A stretch of 64,000 nucleotides of DNA from positions 186,001 to 250,000 of the forward strand of contig NW_027184064.1 of assembly GCF_041296385.1 (NCBI RefSeq), in the 5' to 3' direction. The translations under genes were made by a program, and so were the position numbers. The first letter of the stretch is position 1. Every line of letters begins with the position of its first letter. The notes beneath the pieces are model-generated. The model was not told the DNA's origin. It made no database searches and saw only the letters and a program-made list of their open reading frames with translations. This document shows, piece after piece, positions 45,347 through 55,969 of this stretch. The stretch is from Aphelocoma coerulescens (lineage: Eukaryota > Chordata > Aves > Passeriformes > Corvidae).

Positions 45347-45364
45347 TGGTGACCCCTACGTGAT
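45347..45364 (+). other. Primer-binding site, tRNA-Trp type
   Basis: TGGTGACCCCTACGTGAT matches the alpharetroviral tRNA-Trp site at 17 of 18 bases. It sits two bases after the LTR. Confidence 0.88.
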
Positions 45365-45471
45365 CTGCGCGCTGCGATGTGTCCTGCTGCTGCGAGCCAA
45401 GCTGAATTTCTCTAGAAGTACGCTGTTCCCCTTCCCACCCCCGGGACCAGGAGGTCTGATGGGACTGAGAA

Positions 45472-48086
45472 ATGGCGAACAGCGGCTCACAAACCAACGC
45501 TGTGGCACTGGTCTGGAAAGGTGTTTTCAGTATATTGCACACCTCCATTCCTGAAAACTCACTTCGGGAATTATTAACTTGGGCTGCCTTGCAAGGGATT
45601 TCCATGGACAGAGAGACTGCCCTGGACTGCCTTATGGCAGGAACTTGGCTGTGCTGTCCGGCACGAGCTCCCGTCTGGGGACCCAGCAGTGTTAAAATTA
45701 TACTGAACCTGGCGCTCATTATTTATTCTGCTAACCGGCCTTGACTGTGGCAGCAGAGCTGGCTCACCTGTTTAGGTAATGAGTGATGGAGGAATGTGCG
45801 AGGGGGACCCCACTGACCAGGCTCCAGGGGCAAGTGATGGTGAATCCAAAAAAACACCCTCAGCTCCACAGGCAGAACCTGTGCCGCCTCACCCTGCACA
45901 GTCGCAGGGACCCCGCGCAGGCAGTGGCGGGGGTGTTGGGGCAGTGGGAAGCCATGCAGTATGCCTTGCTGCTTGGCTTGGCGGTGGCCATGACTTATCC
46001 AGGGCCACGAATTAGCGATTTAGTGAATTGGACCGTGGCGGCTCCTAGCTCGTTTGTGTATGCGCCAGCAGAGCCAAAACCGCCCGGATGTCCCTTCTTG
46101 GCCGGCGTAGCGCCAGGCGTGACTGCACCGAGACTGGCTGGGTGTGGTCTGCTGCCCTCCTTGATGCTGGACTGTTCTGCAGCGCTGCAGAACCGAGCCA
46201 TTGACCTTTTAATACAGCATCTGCCTTTGCTGACAGAGCTGCTGAACATATCACAGAAGCTGGAGGAAATTCTCAGCTTGCAAAAGCAGCTACTGCAGAT
46301 GCCAGAGGCACCCCGCTGTGCGGGGTGTGCTGGACCTGTGCCGCCCGCAGGAGACGCGGCTCCGAACCAGGAAGCAGCGCAGCCAGCAGCAAACCCGGAA
46401 GTAGCGCTGCCATGAGAAAACCTGGAAGTGGCGGCAGTGGTGGCCGCGCTCCGGCTGGCGGCGGTGCCAAACATGGCCGCAGAGCAAGGGCCAGCAGCGG
46501 CACCGGGTGCCGGTGCGGTGGAAGAGACGAGTGCAGTGCCGGGCACAGCTGCAGTGTGGGGGCCAGCGGCACCAACCGCTGCCGCAGTGCAAGAGATGAG
46601 CGCAGTGCCAGGCATGGCTGCAGCCCTGGAGACAGCTGCAGCAGCTCCAGTACCAGTTCAGTCAGGACCGGCCGAGACGGCATCCCGTAAAGAGGCTGCT
46701 GTTCAAACTGCAGTGGAGCCAGCTGTAGTCTGCGCTGTCTGTTCTGCTGCTAGCCAACCTAGCCAATCTGCCCCTCTCCACCTACCTCTGTTCGCTCCCA
46801 GCGTCTCAGAGTTGCCCTTGCCTGGTGATTCCTTGTCGGGAAATGAGGCAGATGAGGTTCTGGCGCCGGGGTGTAAAGCTGCCGTAGCCAGGCAGTGAAG
46901 GAAAAGGCTGCTCCGGTCTCGCCCCTGGACCTTTCAGGACTGCATGGTAACAGTGCATCTGACCCACTACAGTTGCTTCTTAGAGTCAGTTAAGATGCGA
47001 GCTTTGGAGGTTATTGGAAACACTTGGAATGCCAAATAGATCTGAGGATTCTAGGGGTAATCGGGAAGCTGTTACACTCCATCCACAGGCTATGCCAGAA
47101 GTTCAGGATGGTAGTGACTCCCCAAAAGGGGAGATCCAAGCTTTCCCAGTGTATAAGGCTCTCCCAGATTCAGGGGAGCATGACAAGCATGAGGTGATTG
47201 CTTGGAAGGTTGCCCAGGATCTGCAATGCAAGGTGGCACAATATGGGCTAGGTTCTGCTGAAGTTATGCAGATAATAAAGGTGATAAATACAGATTTGCT
47301 TGCTCCATTTGATATTAGACACTTAGGTCAAATTCTATTTCAATCTATACCATTTACAGTTTTTGAGACTACCTGGAGAAAGCTGGATGACAAGGCTACA
47401 TCAGGGAATATGCAGCTCCCTGCTACCAATCCTAGACAGACCGTGGGGACGGATGCTCTTACGGGGACTGGTCCCTTCTCTGATCCCAGCCTACAGGGTA
47501 CTTTGTCCTCTAGCATCCTGCAGCAAGCTCAACAGGTCGGCATGGCTGCCATGTTGAAAACCATGGAGTTGTCTGCTCCTAGAAAGCAATATACTGAAAT
47601 AGCTCAAGGGAAATCAGAGTCATTCCTCTCTTTTGTAGAGAAAATTGCTGCTTCTCTTGAGAAGCAGGTTGAGGATGACGGGTTAAGGCAGATGGTGTTA
47701 AGGCAGTTAGTGAGAGATAACGCAAATGAAGAGTACAGAAAAGTCATAGATGTCTTGCCAGGAGAACCTGAGGTAACATGGTCGAAGCCTGCGCTAAGGT
47801 GTGATCTGGGAACCAGAAAAGGTCTGCTTTGGCTGCATTCCTGCAGACTGTTCATGCATCTTCTGATAGTGAACTAAAGCAACCCAAACGTGCGAAAAAA
47901 CGGAAGCAGCCTAAGCCAAGCCAAAAAGAAAACACACTGATCCCCCAGTGCAAGAGGTGTGACAGACCAGGGCATTGCTCAGACTATTGTAGATCCCTGA
48001 CTCATGCCAATGGTCGGCCTTTGTTGGGAAACTTCCGCCGGGGTGCAAGGAGGGGGAATTGCTCTCCGATGCAGTCGCTCCCCTAG
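45472..48086 (+). pseudogene. gag: gag of the deleted provirus
   Basis: The ATG at 45472 opens a matrix-like stretch (ALVWKGVFSILH) of 90 codons. A Pro/Ala-rich, GC-rich region in changing frames follows (45783-46900). The ORF at 47014-47877 contains capsid (FPVYKALPDS, and a major homology region GKSESFLSFVEKIAASLEKQ near 47610). Nucleocapsid follows in another frame from 47829, with a basic stretch (KRAKKRKQPK) and one knuckle CKRCDRPGHCSDYC. The nucleocapsid frame ends at TAG 48084-48086, directly followed in the same frame by pro. At least three frame changes make it non-functional. Confidence 0.88.
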
Positions 48087-48839
48087 AGAGTGGCACAGGT
48101 ACAGGCACAGGCCTACTCAGCCTCCCTAGAAACGGCACCCAGGGGATCAGATGGTTTTGACGTCCATACCTCAGCCGCAATCGTCTTAGACTCTAGCAGT
48201 ATTTATAAGGTTCCCTTGGATGCATACGGACCCTTAGCCCAGGGATCCAGTGCAATGCTGGGGGGAAAACCTGACATTGCCCATCAAGGAATCTTAGTGC
48301 ACTCAGGAGTTATTGACGCTGACTTTAAAGGTCAAATTTGCGCTATGGTCTCCATGCAAAAACCCCCTGTAACTATTCCTGAAAAGACCTGCCTTGCTAA
48401 ATTAGTGCCTTTTAAGTCTTGTGTCCCCAGGATAGAACAACCAACTCACGAAGATAGCGGCAGTGGATCTACGGGACTTCCGCAGGCCTTCTGGACTGCA
48501 GACATCTCTGACCAAAGGCCACAGATGACATGTACCCTGATCCTGCCGAACGCCCGTCCACCCTGGATTCAGCTTCGAGGTTTGATTGATATAGGTGCTG
48601 ATGTAACTATTATCTCCTTCTCTGCATGGCCTCCCTCATGGCCTTTAGCCCCGGTGGGATCGACCATCGCAGGGTTAGGAGGAACCACACAGAGCTATTT
48701 AAGCAAACGGCCTGTGGTGGGGAAGGACTCAGAGGGGTACACAGCTACAATTAGGCTTTATGTTACTACCACTTCCCTTAACCTTTGGGGACAGGATGTG
48801 TTGGCAGCTTGGGGGGTATGGATTGGGACAAATTTTTAG
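48087..48839 (+). pseudogene. pro: pro of the deleted provirus: dUTPase-like domain and protease
   Basis: In the same frame as nucleocapsid, separated by one TAG. The dUTPase motif 3 is GVIDADFKG, with PEKTCLAKLVPF as the following strand. The protease site reads LIDIGADVTII, with Ile replacing the Thr of DTGA, and ends with NLWGQDVLAAWG. 249 codons remain open, the longest intact frame of this element. The Thr-to-Ile change at the active site probably inactivates the protease. Confidence 0.88.
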
Positions 48840-49415
48840 CAGGGGTCACTGTGTGTAAGAGCGCACAATATCCTACACTGCCTTTGTGGTGGCTGACTAA
48901 CATACCAATCCGAGTACGGCTCTGCTTAGTTAGTTGAATTAATTATCATGGCTTTTCAACAATTCTCACAGGAACCTTTGAATTTGGTTACTGAAGACAA
49001 CTAGAAAAAGCTTTGTATACAATCAATCACCTTACAGTACCACAAAATTCAAATAATCCTATTATTCTGAATCATTTTCTCTCATTGCAGTCTTCAGGTG
49101 AGACACAACTTCCCCGGGGCAAAAGTCTGGGCACAGAATTTACTTACTAACCAGTGGGAAGACCCGCATGAGCTTATCGTTCGGGCTTGTGGGTATACTT
49201 GCATTTCCACAGATACTGGGGTACGATGGTTACCTTCAAAATGCGTTCACCCTGACCTACGGCACCAGAGGCAGAACTGGCAACCTCCAAATGATGACCA
49301 GAACGCCAACCATCCAAATGGCGACCAGAATGTAGATCACCAGCCTAATGACTCTTCTGATGATGACCAAGATGTCAACCATCAGGCATATGGTCCCTCC
49401 ACAAGCAGAGACTGA
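48840..49415 (+). pseudogene. pol: pol scraps: RT start, RNase H scrap, integrase C-terminus
   Basis: LPLWWLTNIPIRV (about 48880) looks like the start of RT, EPLNLVTEDN (about 48970) like an RNase H strand, and ALYTINHLTVPQ (about 49010) like the end of the integrase core. The ORF at 49098-49415 holds the integrase C-terminal domain (DPHELIVRACGYTCIS, GVRWLPSKCVHP) and an Asn/Asp/His/Gln-rich tail with repeated DDQN and NHQ motifs. About 2.3 kb of pol has been lost in at least two deletions. Env is gone. Confidence 0.8.
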
Positions 49416-49539
49416 ACTTTAAATTTCTTGCTATGGAGTCAGATAGTTAAAGCCTTAGGGACATATTTAGAATTAATAACTGATGTAAATTTCTATTTAA
49501 GATTAATAGTAGAGTTGTTATCAAACAAAAAGGGGGAAT
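49416..49539 (+). other. Short tail and polypurine tract
   Basis: A non-coding tail ends in AAAAAGGGGGAAT next to the 3' LTR. No env sequence could be read. Confidence 0.7.
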
Positions 49540-49914
49540 TGTAGATACAAATATGCTGCTAGCAAGGATTTTCTTGCTATTTTCTCAGTCTGTGAGAGAC
49601 TGTTCTCTCTCACAGAAGAGGTAGCAGAGTTATGTAAACAACCAAACACCTGCAGCCTTGAGAAGTCTGGTTTATAGTATAGTAGAAAAATATTTTGACA
49701 GTGGATGTTTTAGGATTTTAGCCAATCACCCCCAAGGGGTGGCTGATTCTTTGTCCAATTAGACTATGAAGAAAAAGGTCTATAAAAGAGTTTGTAAAAT
49801 AATTAAATCAATCAATCTTGCTGCACAATTCCTGCCTGCTGGATCTTCTCTCCTCCTCCTCCCTATGGCTGCAGGACATGGTAATATACCCTAGGGCCTA
49901 GGACGGCAGTAATA
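49540..49914 (+). mobile_element. 3' LTR of the deleted provirus
   Basis: TGTAGATACAAATATGC ... GGCAGTAATA, with TATAAAAG at 49781-49788. Confidence 0.92.
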
Positions 49915-51780
49915 AGTACACCTCTCCAAGCCATGGGCTTACAGCTTTTCCAGGAGTATGCTGTGGAGATGTCAAAAGGCTTTGCTGACATCCAGGTAGA
50001 CAACATCCAGAGCCTTCCCTGCATCCACCAGGTGGATCACCTGGTCATAAAAGGAGAGCAGGTTTATCAAGCATGACCTGCCTCTCCTAAACCCATGCTG
50101 GCTTGTCTGATCCCCTGGCCATCCTGTAGGTGCCCTGTGATGGCACTCAACATGATCTGTTCTGTAATCTTGCCAGGGACTGAGGTCAGGCTGACAGGCC
50201 TGTAGTTTTCTGGATCCTCCTTCCGGCCCTTCTTGTGGATAGGTGTCACACTGGCCAGCTTCCAGTCATCTGGGACCTCCCCAGTGAGCCAAGACTGATG
50301 AGAAATGATGGAGAGCATCTTTGTAAGCTCATCTGCCAGCTCCCTCATCACCCTAGGAGGGATCCCATCTGGTCCCATAGATTTGTGAGGATCCAAGTGG
50401 CTCAGCAGGTCTCTGACTGCTTCCTCCTGGATAATACGAGGGCTATTCTGCTCCCTGACACCATCTACCAGCACAGAAGGACAGTCGTCCTGAGGACAAC
50501 CTTTCTGTTGAAAGTTTAGGCAAAAAGGTGTTAAGTACCTCTGCCTTTTCCTCATCTTCAGTTACTAAATTCCCTCCTGCATCCAATAAAGAATGGAGGT
50601 TGTCCTTGCCCCTCCTTTTGCCATTAATGTATTCTTAAAAATATTTTTATTGTCCTTCACAGAAGTGGCCAGATTGAGTTCTAACTGGGTTTTTGCCTCT
50701 CTAGTTTTTTTTTTTCCCACATGACCTAGCAACTCCCTTAAACGTTTCCTGAGATACCTGACCCTCTTTACAAAGATGATACACCTTTTTTTCCTTAGTT
50801 CCTTCAAAAGTTCCTTGCCCATCCAGGCTGATCGTTTTCTTTGTTGGCTCATCTTTCGGCACATAGGGACAGTCTGTTCCTGTGCCTTCAAGATTTCCAT
50901 TTTGAAGATGCTCATCCTTCCTGGACTCCTTTATTTTTAAGGGCTGCTTCCCAAGGTACTCTCCAAATGAGTCTCTTGAACAGGCCAAAGTCTGTCCTCT
51001 GGAAATCCAGTGTGGAAGTTTTATTGATGCCCCTCCTTGTTTCACCAAATATTGAAAACTCTGTAATTTCATGATCACTATGCCCTAGACGGCCTCCAAC
51101 CACCACATCTCCCACCAGCCCTTCTCTGTTTACAAACTGCGGGTCTAGTGTAGTCCCTCCCCTGGTAGGCTTGCTTACCAGCTGTGACAAGAAGTTGTCC
51201 TCCACACTAAGAACCTCCTGGACTGCCTCTTCTCTGCTGTGTTAAGTTCCCAGCAGACATCTGCCAGGTTAAAGTCACCTACAAGAACAAGCGCTGGTGA
51301 TCTTGAAACATCCTCCATCTGCTTGTAGAATAAGTCATCCACCTCTTCATCCTGGTTAGGTGGTCTATAACAGAATCCCACCAGGATGTCAGCCTTGTTG
51401 GCCTTCCCCCTGATTCTTACCCATAGGCACTCACCTTATCATCATTAATCTTATTTCCATGGCATCGAGAGACTCCCTAATATACAGAGCCACCCCTCCA
51501 CCTCTTCTCCCTCTCTTGTCTCTTCTGAAGAGCTTGTAGCCATCCATTGCAGCATTCCAGTTATACAAGTCATCCCACCACGTTACTGTGATGGTAATTT
51601 GCTGTACCATGGCTTCCAGCTCGTCTGGTTTGTTACCCCTGCTGCGTGCATTAGCATACACACACTTCAACTGGGCTGCTGATTTCACCCCTGACTCTGG
51701 CTTACCACCCTTGGGCTTGTTTCTGGAGAGCCCAGTTGCATCCTCTTCCCCCTTCAAACCTGGTTTAAAGTCCTCTCAAT
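49915..51780 (-). pseudogene. CR1 ORF2: endonuclease and N-terminal reverse transcriptase
   Basis: Minus strand. Endonuclease pieces are at 51757-50912 (CVYANARSRGNKPDELEAM, MGFCYRPPNQDEEVDD, LVGDFNLADVCW, SDHEITEFSI, the APE-type metal and base residues). RT begins at about 50500 (MGPDGIPPRVMRELA, IPHKKGRKEDPENYRPVSLT-like near 50200) and reaches VYLDVSKAF near 49970. Several frameshifts and stops. Family role: nicks target DNA and primes reverse transcription. Confidence 0.9.
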
Positions 51781-52727
51781 GACTTCTGCCAGTTGATGTG
51801 CTAAAATCCTTTTGCCCTTAACAGATAGATGAAGCCTGTCTGGCTCCAGCAGGCCAGGTGCCGTGAAAATTGCCCCATGATCAAAGAACCCAAAATTCTA
51901 CCAATGACACCAACCCTTGAGCCACTTGTTGATAATGTGGGCTCTCCTGTTCCTTTCATCATTTGTCCCTGCCACTGAAGGGACTGAGCAGAACACCACC
52001 TGTGCTCCTGCCCCATCAACCAATCAACCCAGAGCCCTGAAGTCCCTTTTAATTGCCCTGGTGCTCTTCTTTTCAATTTCATCACTGCCAGACTGGAGTA
52101 TCAACAATGGGTAATAATCAGAGGGCTGAATCAGCCCAGGGAGTCTCCTGGTGATTTTCCCATACTTGGGATCCAGGGAAGCAGCAGACCCCCCTGTGGG
52201 ATGGGTCCAGTTGGCATATGGGGCCCTCTCTTCCCCTCAGAAGGGAGTAACCTACTATGACGACCCTTCTTTTCTTTTTTAATGCTAGAGGTAGTGATCT
52301 GTCTGACAGACAAAGTAGAATTGGGAGGCTCTCTGGGCAGATTATTTTCTTCTGTGTCATCTGGCTGGCCCTCTGGATCCAGAGCCTCATACCTATTCTG
52401 AAGTGGCACCTGGATAGGTGATGGGGGTCGGGAGGAATTTTTATTAACTCCTGGAGTAGGGACTCATTTCCATTCCCCTTCATCGACCAGGTCTCCTCCT
52501 TCTGCCTGTTGGTAGGAGGCATGGGAGTCCTCTGACTCCTGGTGGGCTTCTCTCAGGGAGGGAAGTGTGAAACTCCACCAGTCTATTTCCCTTTCACTTT
52601 CCCTAATACTCCTTAGTCTTTCTATTTCCTCCTTAAGCTCAGCCACCAGACAGAGGATATCATTCACCTGTTTGCACCTCATGCAGGTGTCTTTTGCACC
52701 ATCCCCTGGTACTACTGACAGTCTCAA
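51781..52727 (-). pseudogene. CR1 ORF1 remnant with esterase-like domain
   Basis: Minus strand. CMRCKQVNDILCLVAELKEEIERL is a Cys-pair plus coiled-coil start, followed by NRYEALDPEG, VVIVGYSLLRGREG (an SGNH-esterase block I with the catalytic Ser retained after a Gly-to-Tyr-type change nearby) and a decayed C-terminal part near 51860. Frames overlap and shift, so it is inactive. In avian CR1 this protein accompanies ORF2. Confidence 0.8.
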
Positions 52728-53170
52728 ACACTCCTTACAGGAAGGGATCTGGACAGATGCATCCTTCTTGGGGGGGTTCTGTTTGGGTTGGTACTCTTTT
52801 ACTAGCTGTACCTTTTGGTCATTTGGAGACCATCACTGAAAAAACCCCCAAAAACGAAGAAACCAACCAAACCTCAACACAAAATAAAAACCCCACTAGC
52901 AGGAGGACGGCTGCAACCGTGCCTGCTTGCCCTGCCCATGCAAACTGCCATGCAAACTGCCATGTCATACCCCTATTTGCCTACTTCGAGTCACCACTCT
53001 CCCTAGAGCCTTCTTTAAAATCACCTCCAATAGCCAGAGGAAGCCCCTCCCAGCGCCTGAATGGCTAATGAAAGGAAGGGAACCATATGCTCAGCTCCCT
53101 TTTAAAATCACCTCCGATGGCCGGATGAAGCCCCGCCTAGCACCTGAATGGCTAATGAGAGGGAATTGTG
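52728..53170 (-). repeat. CR1 5' region with a two-unit tandem repeat
   Basis: The unit TTTAAAATCACCTCC..AT.GCC ... GCGCCTGAATGGCTAATGA occurs at about 53008-53090 and 53098-53165. It lies directly upstream (minus strand) of CR1 ORF1, so it is probably the internal promoter region. Confidence 0.5.
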
Positions 53171-53437
53171 ATTATTATAGTTCGCTATCTTTCTCTTCTC
53201 TAGCTCACAAACTTCTCATCTACCACAGGCGTCCCTCATATCAATTTATGTAAGAATTTGAGGTGTAGACATATAGATGAAAAGAATTTTGAAAGGCAAG
53301 GCACTGAGTCCAGTTAATAGGGGTTGTGTTCTTTCTTGTGGGAGTTAAAAAAAATAATGCTATCAAATATCACTCTCCTGTTTAAATACATGGAAATAGG
53401 ATACTGAAGGGAATGACCAGGGCTCATTAGGATATCT
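53171..53437. other. No gene seen
   Basis: AT-rich flank of the CR1. Confidence 0.4.
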
Positions 53438-54020
53438 GTTGGACTATCTGTTGGACTAGTTACATTCTGATGACTAGGCAAAGAAATATGCTTGAGCTAA
53501 GCAAAAAGAAGCTACTTGAGCTATGCAGAAAGAAGTAGTTATTTTGTAACAGGATTTGTAAATGAAACACATTTTAGAAATCAGCAAGCTTAGTAGAACA
53601 AGCTAACTACAAAGCAGTAGAACCAGATAAAACTGGCTATTCGAGCAAACAATTTCATAAAGAATGTGCAAAAAGCAAAGGTAAAAAGTTCAAGCCTGAG
53701 GAAGACTGCTAGAGCCTTCATCAAACGACCACCAGGAGGCTGATGACCACTTCATCAGGAGGTGGATGTGCAGGAACTGTGCATGTGTTACAATGACTTA
53801 CATAATGATGTGATTAGTAAATATGTTGCAATATGAAGATTATGAAGTTTTAATATGCCAATTGAATAGAGAATGCATAAAAGCTAGTGCTGTGCAAGGG
53901 ATGGATGATTGAGGTTGGGGAGTGATCCCCCTCACTCCCAGCGCTGAATGAACAAATACCTGCTCTATAGCCACTAGACTCTGGAGTTTTATTTTCTTGC
54001 CTAGTTTTTCGGCATCAATT
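53438..54020 (+). mobile_element. LTR-like element, plus strand
   Basis: TGTTGGACTATCTGTTGGACTAG at the start, GCATAAAAGCTAG (TATA-like, about 53875) and GTTTTATTTTCTTGCC near the end (TTTCGGCATCA). Arrangement and size suit a solo LTR. A clear target duplication was not found. Confidence 0.45.
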
Positions 54021-54487
54021 CCACCACTGTTTCCATGAGCAGCATACTGGACTGAAGCCCCTAGGCTTCAAAAGGAAAAATTAAACTTTCTCTGATGCAG
54101 TGGTTCCTCTCCAGTCATGCAATGCTGAGACTGGGAGTCACATATATTTTGTTGAGGATTAAAAGGCTGTTATACAAAAGATGGTCTTTCAAAAACAGCA
54201 AAAAGCTATCTTTGCCTAGGCAAATATTTAAGAACATAGCACTACAAATGTCTATGTATTCTAACCCTTATAACTACAGACCGGGAACTAAAGGATCAGC
54301 AGAATAACTATTTTCTCCCTCCTAAATATAGAATAACTATTTTCTCCCTCCTATATATACAATAACTATTTCCTCCTTCCTAAATACTACAAACTACAAT
54401 TCACACCCATGTGCTCCTCTTCATTTGCCACCAGACTTAGCTGGTTTCTGTTACTTGCTATTTCATCTTTATTCATCTACGTAAGTT
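54021..54487. other. No gene seen; local triplication
   Basis: A segment AGAATAACTATTTTCTCCCTCCTAAATAT is repeated three times, increasingly changed, at 54299-54385. Nothing else recognised. Confidence 0.5.
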
Positions 54488-54600
54488 TCATTGGATGTGG
54501 CACTTAGTGCCATGGTCTAGTTAACAAGATGGGGTTAGGTCATAGATCAGACTCAATGATCTCTAAGGTCTTCCAACATAGCTGATGATGTGATTCTGCA
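54488..54600 (+). mobile_element. CR1 LINE 3'-end fragment
   Basis: TTGGATGTGGCACTTAGTGCCATGGTCTAG and GATGTGATTCTGC are the plus-strand CR1 3' end. Confidence 0.85.
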
Positions 54601-55137
54601 TATTAATTTGTAGTCCAGTTTACCAGCAGACTGCAATGTATAATCTATAGTATGGTGTTTTTTTCTCTGAAACATTTTCCTATATAGATCTTAGCAAAGA
54701 AGAAAACTAAATTTAGTGATGTTTTTCACAAAGTTCTCTGAAAGTCACAAATACCAGCCAAGCATCAGTAATTACAACAAACAGGAACTTGAGGCTACTC
54801 GCTCAGTGCAGGACATTGCAGGAAAAGGTGACATTTGGCTGTTTTCACTGTACATTCCTCTGGAAAAATAATTTCAGTAGGTTCATTATATAAGGAGGAA
54901 AAAAAATTCCAAAATCCAGACACCTTCCTACTACCCCACCATTCCACTCTTTCATAGATGCTAAATGACAAAAACCAAACGGAGATATTACACAATGTAT
55001 TGGGAAGGCACAAGCTAGAGCAGACCTTGTGAGAGAAAAATGTACCATACCAGAGCTCTTTGGACTTTAATGCATCCTTCACCAGCAACTGCTGGTACAA
55101 TGAAGCCTTCTTTTAGCCATCCTCAACATAAGCTTTT
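54601..55137. other. No gene seen
   Basis: Anonymous AT-rich sequence. Confidence 0.4.
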
Positions 55138-55145
55138 AAAATTCT

Positions 55146-55435
55146 GTTGGAGTCCCTTCCCCCCTGCCATGTGGTCCTGGGAGAGAGGCTCTGGGGGGGA
55201 GACATGGGGTTTCCCTAGCCTCTGGTCAACCTCGTTTCCCCATTGGTTGTTTTGTGTTCCCCTGCGAGGGGAAGGACCCTCGGGTCCCATGATTGCAGCA
55301 GTTTTCCTCAGCATCCTCAGTCATGCGGCTGGGAAAAGAAACCGCTCTGAAAATATCTACCAAGAATCAGTCCATATATATTCTTTCCATGGGCCTCATT
55401 GTCTGATACAGGTGTTGCAGTATCCCCACTGTAAC
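55146..55435 (-). mobile_element. 290-bp element with 8-bp target duplication, copy 2
   Basis: On the minus strand it starts GTTACAGTGGGGATACTG and ends GGGACTCCAAC, aligning along its length with the element at 44291-44568 (shared CAGCCGCATG, TGGGACCCGAG, CCAATGGGGAA). Flanks are AAAATTCT (55138-55145) and AAAATTCC (55436-55443), an 8-bp duplication with one change. Confidence 0.75.
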
Positions 55436-55443
55436 AAAATTCC

Positions 55444-55969
55444 ACTCAGCATTGAATGGTGGAGACATCATGATTGTGCTCTGAATGATTCTGCTTTAAA
55501 CTAAAGAATTCTGTTTGGACCAGAAGTTCACTGAGTTCATTGCTAAAGTGAGGCTATTCATCTGCTTCTCAGAAACAGTCTTTTAAAGTTACTCTCTACC
55601 ATGTCTTGCTTTGTTTGAATCGAATCTGACACAGGCTAATACTTCCTATGAAGTTCACAGCACAGGAATATATACTTGTAAAAAATCAACCTGAAGAGGA
55701 GATAAAATTTAGCATTTTCTAAATATTTTCTACAAGTATATTATGTAATTTTAAAAGTCCATGAAATTCTTGAGTGTGGCATCCCTGAATCAATGTGAGA
55801 GAAAGATCTTTAGGTCATATTCATGGTTCCCTGACTCCTGGGCTGCTGGATTTTAATGAAAGCATGAAACCAAATATTAGAATAATACTAAATCTTGGCT
55901 GCTGGTAATAGGCTTTGACAAACTATGGGGATTTACTGGTTTCTTGGGTACATGACTTTTCCTGGCTCT
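55444..55969. other. No gene seen
   Basis: Anonymous AT-rich sequence. Confidence 0.4.

Larger units (their letters stand above)
44969..49914 (+). mobile_element. Internally deleted class II provirus inserted in CR1
   Basis: LTRs at 44969-45344 (376 bp) and 49540-49914 (375 bp) differ at roughly 20 positions by eye. The target duplication AGTACAC lies at 44962-44968 and 49915-49921 (six bases expected; the seventh may belong to the LTR). The tRNA-Trp primer site, gag and pro are present. Pol is reduced to scraps and env is absent. It interrupts the RT of the CR1 element. Confidence 0.92.
43057..53170 (-). mobile_element. Nearly full-length CR1 LINE, split by three insertions
   Basis: Removing the insertions at 43508-44062, 44291-44568 and 44969-49914 leaves about 4.3 kb of continuous CR1 on the minus strand. 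From right to left it reads 5' region, ORF1, ORF2 endonuclease, ORF2 reverse transcriptase and 3' end. Most avian CR1 copies are short 3' pieces, so this length is uncommon. Many stops and shifts make it inactive. Confidence 0.92.

Noticed and set aside
45995..46690. Overlapping ORFs of 100-206 codons on both strands
   Set aside because: This is the GC-rich Ala/Pro region of a decayed gag. Only the plus-strand frames belong to the element.
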